Assembly (NCBI GenBank): GCA_964545205.1
Contig: CAZJFH010000081.1
Coordinates: forward strand, 1-21,060
Length of the DNA stretch: 21,060 nucleotides
Reading direction: 5' to 3'
Source: CAZJFH01 sp964545205
Lineage (GTDB): Bacteria > Pseudomonadota > Alphaproteobacteria > Rhodospirillales > Magnetospirillaceae
Shown here one piece after another: positions 1 to 6,713 of this stretch. The position numbers and the translations under genes are program-made. Within the stretch, counting starts at the first letter, position 1. Each line of letters begins with the position of its first letter. The notes under the pieces are model-generated. The model had not been told where the DNA came from, searched no databases, and saw only the letters and a list, made by a program, of their open reading frames with translations.

Positions 1-197
1 GGCGCGGTCGCACTCCTGTCGGGAACTGACCGCAGGCGGAAACACGTGGATGGCCGGGACAAGCCCGGCCATGACGCGATTGGTGCGGATTGCCGAACGC
101 AGCACAACCTGTTTCGTTAGACCGGACAGCCTGGGACAAGCCCGGCCATCACCGATCGACTGTTGCGCGACGCCCGGCTTTCGCCTTTCATGACGGC
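1..197. repeat. Intergenic leader with hairpin repeat copies
   Basis: No gene is supported here. Positions 50-72 form a perfect hairpin: a 9-bp stem (ATGGCCGGG / CCCGGCCAT) around a 5-nt loop. The right half recurs at 133-149 (GGGACAAGCCCGGCCAT), so this is a short dispersed hairpin repeat with one full and one partial copy. An open frame running from position 90 into the next gene crosses the second copy and is not believable as protein N-terminus. A promoter for the downstream gene must lie here, but I see no convincing -35/-10 pair. Confidence 0.6.
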
Positions 198-671
198 ATG
201 AAGCCCGCCACCAACAGCACCGCGCTGCGCGTACAGGCCGTCCTCGGCGATGGATTCGAGATTCTGGAATTCGAAGCCGGAACGCGCACCGCCGCCGATG
301 CGGCGGCGGCGATCGGCTGCACCGTCGCCCAGATCGCCAAGTCGCTGGTTTTCCGTGGGCGGACGAGCGGGCGGCCGGTCCTGGTCGTCGCCTCAGGCAT
401 CAACCGCGTCGACGAGGCCAAGGTCGCCGCCTGCCTCGGCGAGCCGATCGGTCGCGCCGACGCCGCCTTCGTGCGCGAGCGCACCGGCTTCGCCATCGGC
501 GGCGTGCCGCCGGTCGGCCATGCCGAGCCGCCGCTGACGGTCATCGACGCCGACCTGGGCGCCTTCGACGAGATCTGGGCCGCCGGCGGCACCCCCAACG
601 CCGTGTTCCGCCTGACGTTCCAGGACCTGGTGCGACTGACCGGCGGCACCGTCGCCGACGTCGCCGCCTGA
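198..671 (+). CDS. YbaK/EbsC family aminoacyl-tRNA deacylase (ProX-like)
   Basis: This 157-aa protein covers one YbaK/aminoacyl-tRNA synthetase-associated domain, the fold that hydrolyses mischarged tRNAs (Cys- or Ala-tRNA(Pro) in characterised members). Visible hallmarks are the conserved lysine in the AKSLVF segment (K48), the motif GGVPPVGH at residues 101-108, and the closing GGTPNAVFRLT strand. Length is normal for a free-standing deacylase. The frame stays open back to an ATG at 90, but those 36 residues derive from repeat DNA and resemble nothing in the family, so I chose the ATG at 198; no good Shine-Dalgarno precedes it. The substrate specificity cannot be read from sequence. The last codons lie inside a 34-bp tandem duplication, and the gene converges on the oxidoreductase at 735. 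Confidence 0.88.
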   Translation: MKPATNSTALRVQAVLGDGFEILEFEAGTRTAADAAAAIGCTVAQIAKSLVFRGRTSGRPVLVVASGINRVDEAKVAACLGEPIGRADAAFVRERTGFAIGGVPPVGHAEPPLTVIDADLGAFDEIWAAGGTPNAVFRLTFQDLVRLTGGTVADVAA

Positions 672-713
672 CGGCGGCGGCACCGTCGCCGACGTCGCCG
701 CCTGACGGCGGCG
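641..713. repeat. 34-bp tandem duplication across the deacylase stop codon
   Basis: A 34-bp unit beginning CGGCGGCACC is present 2.1 times with no mismatch from 641 to 713. The first copy encodes the last ten codons and stop of the deacylase; the second is non-coding and repeats them, including a second TGA at 703-705. Each copy carries a stop-plus-hairpin module, so the transcription-end structure is doubled. Confidence 0.95.
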
Positions 714-715
714 AC
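694..715. terminator. Hairpin between convergent genes
   Basis: This is a perfect 9-bp GC stem (GTCGCCGCC / GGCGGCGAC) with a TGAC loop, placed between the stop codons of two convergent genes. A less perfect version of the same stem lies at 660-681 in the first repeat copy. There is no T-run on either strand, so termination in both directions is an inference from position and stability. Confidence 0.5.
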
Positions 716-734
716 AGGGCCGGAAAGACCCCGC

Positions 735-3700
735 CTACTCGGCCGCCTGGCGCGGGCTTCCCGGCGCGCGGAACTGCTCCAGCAGCTCGGCCTCGCGGGC
801 CTTGGCCTCGGCGACGTGGCGCTGCTTGACGTGGCCGTAGCCGCGCATGGTCTGCGGCAGCGCGGCGATGGCCGCCGCCAGGCGGCGGTTGTCGGCGGTC
901 AGCCCGGCCAGCAGCTCGGTCACGGTCTGCCGGTAGTCCTCGATCAGCCGCCGCTCCATCCGCCGCTCCTCGCTGCGGCCGAACGGGTCCCAGGCGGTGC
1001 CGCGCAGGCGCTTCATCTTCGCCAGCGCCCGGAACGCCTTCATCATCCACGGACCGTAGGCGGTCTTGATCTGCTCGCCGGTGTTCGGGTCGCGGCGGGC
1101 GAGCAGCGGCGGCGCCAGATGGAACTCCAGCCGGTAGTCGCCCTCGAAGCGTTCGGCGATCTCGTCGGCGAACGGCGTCGCGGTGTAGAGCCGCGCCACC
1201 TCGTACTCGTCCTTGTAGGCCATCAGCTTGAACAGCGAGCGGGCGACGGCGTCGGTCAGCGCCTCGCCGCCGGGCGCCTTCTGGCTCTCGACCTTGCGCA
1301 CCCAGTCCACCGTCTCGCGGTAGCGCGCGGCGTAGGCCGCGTCCTGGTACTCGGTCAGGAACGCCACCCGGCGGGCGACGACCTCGTCCAGACTGGTCGA
1401 CAGCCTGAGGTCGTCGGGGACGGTCCGCGGCAGCGCGACCTTCTCGACGGCGGCGAGGTCGTGGGCGGCGCGGCGGCCCCACAGGAAGGCCTGCTTGTTC
1501 TGCTCGACCGCGGCGCCGTTGAGCTCGATCGCCCGCAGGATCGCCTCCTCCGACAACGGCAGCAGCCCCTTCTGCCAGGCGTAGCCGACCATGAACAGGT
1601 TGGTGGCGATCGAATCGCCCATCAGCCCGGTGGCGATGCTGCTGGCCTCGACGAAGTCGGCCGCGTCGGCGCCGACCGCGTCGGCGATGTGCTTGCTCAG
1701 CTCGGCCTTGGGGAACTGCAGGTCGGGGTTCTTGGTGAAGTCGGCGGTCATCGTCTCGTGACCGTTGATCACCGCCCGCGTGAAGCCGGCGCGCGCCTTC
1801 GACAGCGCCTCGAAGCCGCCGGCGGTGACCTCGTCGCAGCCGAGCAGCAGTCTGGCGTTGCCGGCGGTGATGCGCACCGCGTGCAGCGAGGCCGGGTCGT
1901 CGGCGATGCGCACGTGGCTGACGACGGCGCCGTTCTTCTGCGCCAGGCCGGTCATGTCGAGCACCGAGACGCCCTTGCCCTCGAGATGCGCCGCCATGCC
2001 GAGCAGCGCGCCGATGGTGACGACGCCGGTGCCGCCGATGCCGGTGATCACGATGCCGTAGGGCTCGGCGGCCGCCGGCACCTCGGGCACCGGCAGCGGC
2101 CCCCAGTCGCCGGCGCCGCCGGCCGAGCCGGCGTGCTTGCGCAGCTTGCCGCCGTGGACGGTGACGAAGCTCGGGCAGAAGCCCTTCAGGCAGCTGTAGT
2201 CCTTGTTGCACGACGACTGGTCGATGGCCCGCTTGCGGCCGAATTCCGTCTCGATCGGAACCACCGAGACGCAGTTCGACTTGACGCCGCAATCGCCGCA
2301 GCCCTCGCAGACCAGCTCGTTGATGAACACCCGCTTCGGCGGATCGGGCATCTTGCCGCGCTTGCGCCGGCGGCGTTTCTCGGCGGCGCAGGTCTGGTCG
2401 TAGATCAGCACCGACACGCCGGGGATGTCGCGCAGTTCCTTCTGCACGGCGTCGAGATCGTCGCGGTGGTGCACGGTGGTGCCGTCGGGGAAGCCGGCCG
2501 ACAGGCCGTACTTCTCGGGCTCGTCCGAGACCACGGCGATCCGCTCGACGCCCTCGCCGCGCACCTGGCGCGCGATCATCGGCACGCTCAGCGGCCCGTC
2601 GACCGGCTGGCCGCCGGTCATGGCGACGGCGTCGTTGAACAGGATCTTGAAGGTGATGTTGACGCCGGCGGCGATGCACTGGCGGATCGCCAGCGTGCCC
2701 GAGTGGTAGTAGGTGCCGTCGCCGAGGTTCTGGAAGATGTGCCTGGTCTTGCAGAACGGCGCCTGGCCGACCCAGGGCACGCCCTCGCCGCCCATATGGG
2801 CGAAGCCGTAGGTCTCGCGGTCCATCCAGGTGACCATGTAGTGGCAGCCGATGCCGCCCATGGCGCGGCTGCCCTCGGGCACCACGGTCGAGGTGTTGTG
2901 CGGGCAGCCCGAGCAGAAATAGGGCACGCGGGCGATCGGCGCCTGCGCCTTGGCCAGGCTCTTCTCCTTCTCGTCCAGCCATTCCAGGCGCTTCTTGATG
3001 CGCTGGCTAGTGTAGAAGCGGTCGACGCGCGCGGCGATGACGCGGGCGATGCGGGCCGGGGTGAGCTCGCCGGCGCTGGGCAGGATCCACTCGCCGTTCT
3101 CGTCGAACTTGCCGATCACCCGCGGGCGCACGTCCTCGCGCCAGTTGTAGAGCTGCTCCTTGAACTGGTTCTCGATCAGCGCGCGCTTCTCCTCGACGAC
3201 CAGGATCTCGTCCAGGCCCTCGGCGAAGTGGCGGGCGCCGTCGCGCTCCAGCGGCCAGCTCATGCCGACCTTGTAGACGCGCAGGCCGATCTCGGCGGCG
3301 TGCTTCTCGTCGATGCCGAGGTCCTCGAGCGCCTGCATGACGTCGAGATAGGCCTTGCCGGTGGTGACGATGCCGAAGCGCGGCTCGGGCGCGTCGACGA
3401 CGATGCGGTCGAGCCTGTTGGCGCGCGCGAAGGCCAGGGCGGCGTAAAGCTTGTGCTTCATCAGCCGGTATTCCTGGTCCAGCGGCTTGTCCGGCCAGCG
3501 CACGTGCAGGCCGTCGGGCGGCGGCTGGAAGTCGTCGGGCTCGACCAGCGCCAGGCGCTCGGGGTCGACGTCGACCGAGCCCGAGCTGTCGACCATCTCG
3601 GCGATCGCCTTCATCGCCACCCAGCAGCCGGAATACCGGCTCATCGCCCAGCCGATCAGGCCGTAGTCGATCAGCTCCTGCAGCGTCGACGGGTTGAGCA

Positions 3701-4211
3701 CCGGGATCATCGCGTCCATGAACGCGTATTCGCTCTGGTGCGCCAGCGTCGACGACTTCGAGCCGTGGTCGTCGCCGGCCAGCACCAGCACGCCGCCGTG
3801 CTTCGAGCTGCCCGACGAGTTGCCGTGCTTGAAGACGTCGCCGGTGCGGTCGACGCCGGGGCCCTTGCCGTACCACATGCCGAACACGCCGTCATAGGCC
3901 ATGTCCGGGAACAGCGCCGCCTGCTGGGTGCCCCAGACCGCGGTCGCCGCCAGATCCTCGTTGACGCCCGGCTGGAAGCGGACGTGGTGGGAATCCAGGT
4001 ACTTGCGCGCCTTCCAGAACTCCTTGTCGAGCCCGCCCAGCGGCGAGCCGCGATAGCCCGAGACGAAGCCGGCGGTGTTCAGCCCGGCCGCCAGGTCGCG
4101 CTGGCGCTGCAGCATCGGCAGGCGCACCAGCGCCTGGGTGCCGGTCACGTAGACCCGGCCCGAGCTGAGGGCGTACTTGTCTTCCAGGGTGACGCGCGTG
4201 GCGATGGTCAT
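735..4211 (-). CDS. Indolepyruvate ferredoxin oxidoreductase family protein (fused alpha/beta and gamma parts)
   Basis: This 1158-aa single-chain 2-oxoacid:acceptor oxidoreductase is predicted to decarboxylate aryl-pyruvates (indole-, phenyl- or hydroxyphenyl-pyruvate) to the arylacetyl-CoA with thiamine diphosphate and Fe-S clusters, in the cytoplasm. The N-terminal pyrimidine-binding half shows GYRGSPLGG at 52-60. The diphosphate-binding half has CSGCPHN (433-439), GDGTYYHSG (498-506) and NDAVAMTGGQP (526-536). A cysteine cluster follows (C635, C638, C641, C647; then C668, C674, C679). The gamma-type domain starts at GIGGTGV (724-730) and is followed by the C-terminal extension normal for proteobacterial single-chain members. 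The start is fixed by GGAGGAG just upstream of the ATG. The gene lies 175 bp downstream of marR on the same strand and probably has its own promoter. Exact substrate and electron acceptor are not visible. Confidence 0.93.
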   Translation of the reverse strand: MTIATRVTLEDKYALSSGRVYVTGTQALVRLPMLQRQRDLAAGLNTAGFVSGYRGSPLGGLDKEFWKARKYLDSHHVRFQPGVNEDLAATAVWGTQQAALFPDMAYDGVFGMWYGKGPGVDRTGDVFKHGNSSGSSKHGGVLVLAGDDHGSKSSTLAHQSEYAFMDAMIPVLNPSTLQELIDYGLIGWAMSRYSGCWVAMKAIAEMVDSSGSVDVDPERLALVEPDDFQPPPDGLHVRWPDKPLDQEYRLMKHKLYAALAFARANRLDRIVVDAPEPRFGIVTTGKAYLDVMQALEDLGIDEKHAAEIGLRVYKVGMSWPLERDGARHFAEGLDEILVVEEKRALIENQFKEQLYNWREDVRPRVIGKFDENGEWILPSAGELTPARIARVIAARVDRFYTSQRIKKRLEWLDEKEKSLAKAQAPIARVPYFCSGCPHNTSTVVPEGSRAMGGIGCHYMVTWMDRETYGFAHMGGEGVPWVGQAPFCKTRHIFQNLGDGTYYHSGTLAIRQCIAAGVNITFKILFNDAVAMTGGQPVDGPLSVPMIARQVRGEGVERIAVVSDEPEKYGLSAGFPDGTTVHHRDDLDAVQKELRDIPGVSVLIYDQTCAAEKRRRRKRGKMPDPPKRVFINELVCEGCGDCGVKSNCVSVVPIETEFGRKRAIDQSSCNKDYSCLKGFCPSFVTVHGGKLRKHAGSAGGAGDWGPLPVPEVPAAAEPYGIVITGIGGTGVVTIGALLGMAAHLEGKGVSVLDMTGLAQKNGAVVSHVRIADDPASLHAVRITAGNARLLLGCDEVTAGGFEALSKARAGFTRAVINGHETMTADFTKNPDLQFPKAELSKHIADAVGADAADFVEASSIATGLMGDSIATNLFMVGYAWQKGLLPLSEEAILRAIELNGAAVEQNKQAFLWGRRAAHDLAAVEKVALPRTVPDDLRLSTSLDEVVARRVAFLTEYQDAAYAARYRETVDWVRKVESQKAPGGEALTDAVARSLFKLMAYKDEYEVARLYTATPFADEIAERFEGDYRLEFHLAPPLLARRDPNTGEQIKTAYGPWMMKAFRALAKMKRLRGTAWDPFGRSEERRMERRLIEDYRQTVTELLAGLTADNRRLAAAIAALPQTMRGYGHVKQRHVAEAKAREAELLEQFRAPGSPRQAAE

Positions 4212-4237
4212 GCGATCTCCTCCCGCGGTGCCTTACC

Positions 4238-4285
4238 GTCGGTTCTTTTGCCTGAAAGGTAAGTGCTCCTTCCCTTTTCGGCAAT
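4238..4285 (-). promoter_or_regulatory. Predicted promoter of the oxidoreductase gene, sharing blocks with the gentisate promoter
   Basis: Read on the minus strand, a -35-like TTGCCG (4279-4284) is followed after 17 bp by a weak -10-like TACCTT (4256-4261), then AAAAGAACCGAC (4238-4249), where transcription would start. The blocks ATTGCCG and AAAAGAACCGAC also occur upstream of the gentisate dioxygenase gene at nearly the same spacing. A 6-bp inverted repeat (CTTACC / GGTAAG) brackets the second block. Promoter function is inferred. Confidence 0.45.
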
Positions 4286-4311
4286 CCGAGCGCCGCGGCC
4301 GGGACGGAAAA

Positions 4312-4323
4312 AGCAAGCTTGCT
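4312..4323 (-). terminator. Weak terminator-like palindrome after marR
   Basis: The 12-bp palindrome AGCAAGCTTGCT is followed on the minus strand by a T-run (complement of A 4308-4312), 64 bp past the marR stop. The stem is short (4 bp with a 4-nt loop), so it may be a weak terminator or a protein-binding palindrome. Confidence 0.3.
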
Positions 4324-4386
4324 GCGGCCGCGCGGCGGCGCCCGTTCGAATGTTGCCGGCCCGGCCCCGGAAGCTTTCGCGACCGT

Positions 4387-4821
4387 TCACCCGCCCTCGT
4401 CGGCGCTGGCGACCAGTTTTTCCAGCAGCGCCAGGAACTGCCCCCGCTCGTCGGGCGACAACGGCGCCAGCATGCGCTGCTGGGCGCGGTCGACGGCGTC
4501 CTCGATGTCGTCGAGCAGGCGTTCGCCGTCGACGGTCAGCGACAGCAGCTTGACGCGCCGGTCGGCGCCGGGCGCGCGGAACAGCAGTCCGCGCTCCTCG
4601 AGCCGCGCCGCCACGTCGGCCATGGTCGAGCGGTCGACGGCGACCAGCCCGGCCAGCGTCGCCTGGTCGACCCCGGGCCGCTGCCTGAGCAGCCGCAGCA
4701 CGCCGTACTGCACCGGGGTGACGTCGTAGGGCCGGCACTCCTGCAGGAAGATCGCCACCGCCGCCTGCTGGGCGCGGCGGATCAGGTAGCCGGGCTTGCG
4801 CTGCAGCTCGTCGGGGATCAT
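4387..4821 (-). CDS. MarR family transcriptional regulator
   Basis: This 144-aa protein has the size and helix pattern of a MarR winged-helix repressor. The recognition region runs through QATLAGLVAVDRSTMADVAARLEERGLL (residues 53-80). The wing contains GADRRVKLLSLTVDGERLL (85-103), with the DRR/LT.DG signature of the family, and the C-terminal helices would form the dimer interface. Its ATG overlaps the stop codon of the upstream hydrolase gene (ATGA, 4818-4821), so it is the last cistron of the gentisate operon and is translationally coupled. Autoregulation and ligand-relieved repression of this operon are the natural inference. The 18-bp palindrome at 6591-6608 is the best candidate operator. 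The ligand, possibly gentisate or an arylacetyl-CoA, is not predictable. Confidence 0.92.
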   Translation of the reverse strand: MIPDELQRKPGYLIRRAQQAAVAIFLQECRPYDVTPVQYGVLRLLRQRPGVDQATLAGLVAVDRSTMADVAARLEERGLLFRAPGADRRVKLLSLTVDGERLLDDIEDAVDRAQQRMLAPLSPDERGQFLALLEKLVASADEGG

Positions 4822-5516
4822 TCCGGCTCGGCGATCGCGAGTTCGATGGTCCCGAGCCCGTCGATGGCGCCCTCCAGGCGGTCGCCGGGCCGCACCGCGC
4901 CGACGCCCTCGGGGGTGCCGGTGTAGATCAGGTCGCCGGGCATCAGATGGTAGAAGCGCGACAGGTGGGCGATGATCTCGGGCACCGCCCAGATCATGTC
5001 CGACAGGTCGGCCTGCTGCCGGACCGTGCCGTTGACCGCCAGCCGGATCGCGCCCTTCGCCACCGTCTCGACCGCGGCCTTGGGCACGATCGGCGAGATG
5101 ATCGCCGAGTTGTCGAAGGCCTTGCCGAAATCCCACGGCCGGCCCTTGTCGCGGGCCTGGGCCTGCAGGTCGCGCCGGGTCATGTCGAGGCCGCAGGCGT
5201 AGCCCCAGACCGCGTCCAGCGCCGCCTCCGGCCCGACGCGAAAGGCCGGCGCGCCGAGCGCGATCACCAGCTCCATCTCGTGGTGGAGGTTCTCGGTGCC
5301 CGGCGGATAGGGAATCGTCGCCCCCGAGGGCACCACGGCGTCGGCCGGCTTGGTGAAGTAGAACGGCTCCTCGCGCGTCGGATCGCCGCCCATCTCGCGC
5401 GTGTGCGCCGCGTAGTTGCGGCCGACGCAGAAGATGCGGCGCACCGGGAAGCGCCTGTCGTCGCCCTGCACGGCGACGGAGGGCTGCGGCTGCGGCGGGA
5501 AGACGTAGTCGGTCAT
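4818..5516 (-). CDS. Fumarylacetoacetate hydrolase family protein, probable fumarylpyruvate hydrolase
   Basis: This 232-aa FAH-fold enzyme is likely to split fumarylpyruvate (or directly maleylpyruvate) into pyruvate and fumarate or maleate, the last step of the gentisate route. Family signs are GRNYAAHTREMG (32-43), the metal-ligand pair E80/E82 in HHEMELV, D111 in CGLDMTRRD, and GTPEGVG near 200-206. Length matches the short bacterial NagK-type hydrolases. It overlaps the gentisate dioxygenase stop by ATGA (5513-5516) and marR by ATGA (4818-4821), so all three should be translated from one message. The substrate is assigned from the neighbouring dioxygenase; the FAH fold alone would also allow other acylpyruvates or catechol meta-cleavage products. 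Confidence 0.88.
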   Translation of the reverse strand: MTDYVFPPQPQPSVAVQGDDRRFPVRRIFCVGRNYAAHTREMGGDPTREEPFYFTKPADAVVPSGATIPYPPGTENLHHEMELVIALGAPAFRVGPEAALDAVWGYACGLDMTRRDLQAQARDKGRPWDFGKAFDNSAIISPIVPKAAVETVAKGAIRLAVNGTVRQQADLSDMIWAVPEIIAHLSRFYHLMPGDLIYTGTPEGVGAVRPGDRLEGAIDGLGTIELAIAEPE

Positions 5517-6562
5517 GGTGTCGCGAACTCCTCGTAGATGCCGAGCTTGCGATGCAACGGCGCATCGTCGACGTGGAACAGGAAGGCCGGCTTCGGCCCG
5601 CCGGCGCGGTGGCGGACGGCGGCATGGGTGGGAACGGCGACGGTGTCGCCCTCCTGCCAGTCCAGGGTGACGCCGTCGATCTCGGACTGGCCGTGGCCCT
5701 CGACGACGTGGAAGACCGCGCTGGCCGAGCGCCTGGGCGGCGCCAGCTCCTCGCCGGCGCGCAGCATCTGCGCCGAGAAGCCGAGGACCGGCAGGCATTC
5801 GCCGCCGGTCTCGGGGTTGACGTAGGCGAGATGGCACGGCTCGGCCGGGGCCAGGCCCGAGTCGAGGTCGGCCAGCGCCTGGCGCACCTCGCGCCAGGGA
5901 TAGCGGACCAGCGGGAAGTCGGCGCGGCGCCGGCCCAGCGCGCCGTAGGGCAGCAGCCCGGCGCGGCGATAGGCGGTCTGCGACGAATCGGGCGCGTTGC
6001 GCGGCGCCTGCGGCGGGCCCTCCAGCGCATAGGAGGCTTCGAGGTGATAGATCAGCGGCAGGTCGAGCGCGTCGAGCCACACCACCGGCCCGCCGCCGTG
6101 GTGGCCGTGCTCGTGCCACAGGCCGGCCGGCGTCAGGATCAGGTCGCCCTTCTCCATCGGCAGCTTTTCGCCCTCGACGGTGGTGAAGGCGCCGGCGCCC
6201 TCGACGACGAAGCGGATGGCGCTCGGCGTGTGGCGGTGGTTGGGCGCCGTCTCGCCGGGCAGGATGAGCTGCAGGCCGAGATAGATCGTCGGCGTCGCCA
6301 TCATCCGCTCGAGCCCGTGGCCGGGATTGGCCAGCACCAGGACGCGGCGCTCGGCCTTCTCGATCGGCGTCAGCTCGCCGGCGCGCAGCAGATGCGGCCG
6401 GATCGCCTCGTAGCGCCAGCGGTGCGGCCGCGTCGCCCGGCCGGGCTTGCCGTGCGGCAGCACCTGTCGCAGACCGGGCCAGAGCGGGGTGACGCTCTGC
6501 GCCGCCAGCGCCTCGATGTAGTCGGCCGGCAGATCGGCGAGCGATCCGAGCCGTGTCGCCAT
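5513..6562 (-). CDS. Gentisate 1,2-dioxygenase
   Basis: This 349-aa bicupin ring-cleavage dioxygenase is predicted to open gentisate (2,5-dihydroxybenzoate) to maleylpyruvate using Fe(II) and O2. The N-terminal cupin carries H109-x-H111 in PNHRHTPSAIRFVVEG and H150/H152 in GLWHEHG, the expected iron ligands. A second, ligand-poor cupin spans roughly 265-340. The frame is open to 6640, but GGAGG at 6570-6574 places the true start at the ATG 6562. Related salicylate and 1-hydroxy-2-naphthoate dioxygenases share the fold, and the adjacent FAH-type hydrolase favours gentisate. It is the first gene of a three-gene operon ending in marR. No maleylpyruvate isomerase is present in the window. Confidence 0.92.
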   Translation of the reverse strand: MATRLGSLADLPADYIEALAAQSVTPLWPGLRQVLPHGKPGRATRPHRWRYEAIRPHLLRAGELTPIEKAERRVLVLANPGHGLERMMATPTIYLGLQLILPGETAPNHRHTPSAIRFVVEGAGAFTTVEGEKLPMEKGDLILTPAGLWHEHGHHGGGPVVWLDALDLPLIYHLEASYALEGPPQAPRNAPDSSQTAYRRAGLLPYGALGRRRADFPLVRYPWREVRQALADLDSGLAPAEPCHLAYVNPETGGECLPVLGFSAQMLRAGEELAPPRRSASAVFHVVEGHGQSEIDGVTLDWQEGDTVAVPTHAAVRHRAGGPKPAFLFHVDDAPLHRKLGIYEEFATP

Positions 6563-6590
6563 GTCATGTCCTCCGCGTGTCGGTTCTTTT

Positions 6591-6608
6591 TCGTCAGTAT
6601 ACTGACGA
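6591..6608. promoter_or_regulatory. Perfect 18-bp palindrome, candidate MarR operator
   Basis: TCGTCAGTATACTGACGA is a perfect palindrome 28 bp upstream of the gentisate dioxygenase start. It covers the predicted -10 (TATACT on the minus strand). Size, symmetry and position are those of a MarR dimer site, and the operon it heads encodes a MarR protein. Binding by that protein is inferred. Confidence 0.7.
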
Positions 6609-6623
6609 TCGCGGCGCCGGCAA
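6596..6623 (-). promoter_or_regulatory. Predicted sigma-70 type promoter of the gentisate operon
   Basis: On the minus strand, TTGCCG (6618-6623) and TATACT (6596-6601) are separated by 16 bp. TATACT matches the -10 consensus at five of six positions and sits in the centre of the palindrome. Initiation would fall in the AAAAGAACCGAC block (6579-6590), just before the Shine-Dalgarno. Confidence 0.55.
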
Positions 6624-6713
6624 TCGCCCGTGGGGCACATAGCCCAATGTCGTAGCCGCCCCCACCGGCGGGGTGATTGACCGGACCGCCGCCGCGACTA
6701 GATCCTGGGGGCC

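Noticed and set aside
90..197. N-terminal extension of the deacylase frame
   Set aside because: It translates a hairpin repeat and lies outside the family homology; the ATG at 198 fits better.
4238..4261. A second copy of the MarR palindrome at the oxidoreductase promoter
   Set aside because: Aligning the two regions by their shared blocks shows no matching dyad over the -10; only a weak CTTACC/GGTAAG pair is present.
816..4262. 1148-codon plus-strand open frame opposite the oxidoreductase
   Set aside because: GC-rich codon use on the minus strand leaves the opposite frame open. The translation is low-complexity and shows no domain, while the minus strand has clear motifs.
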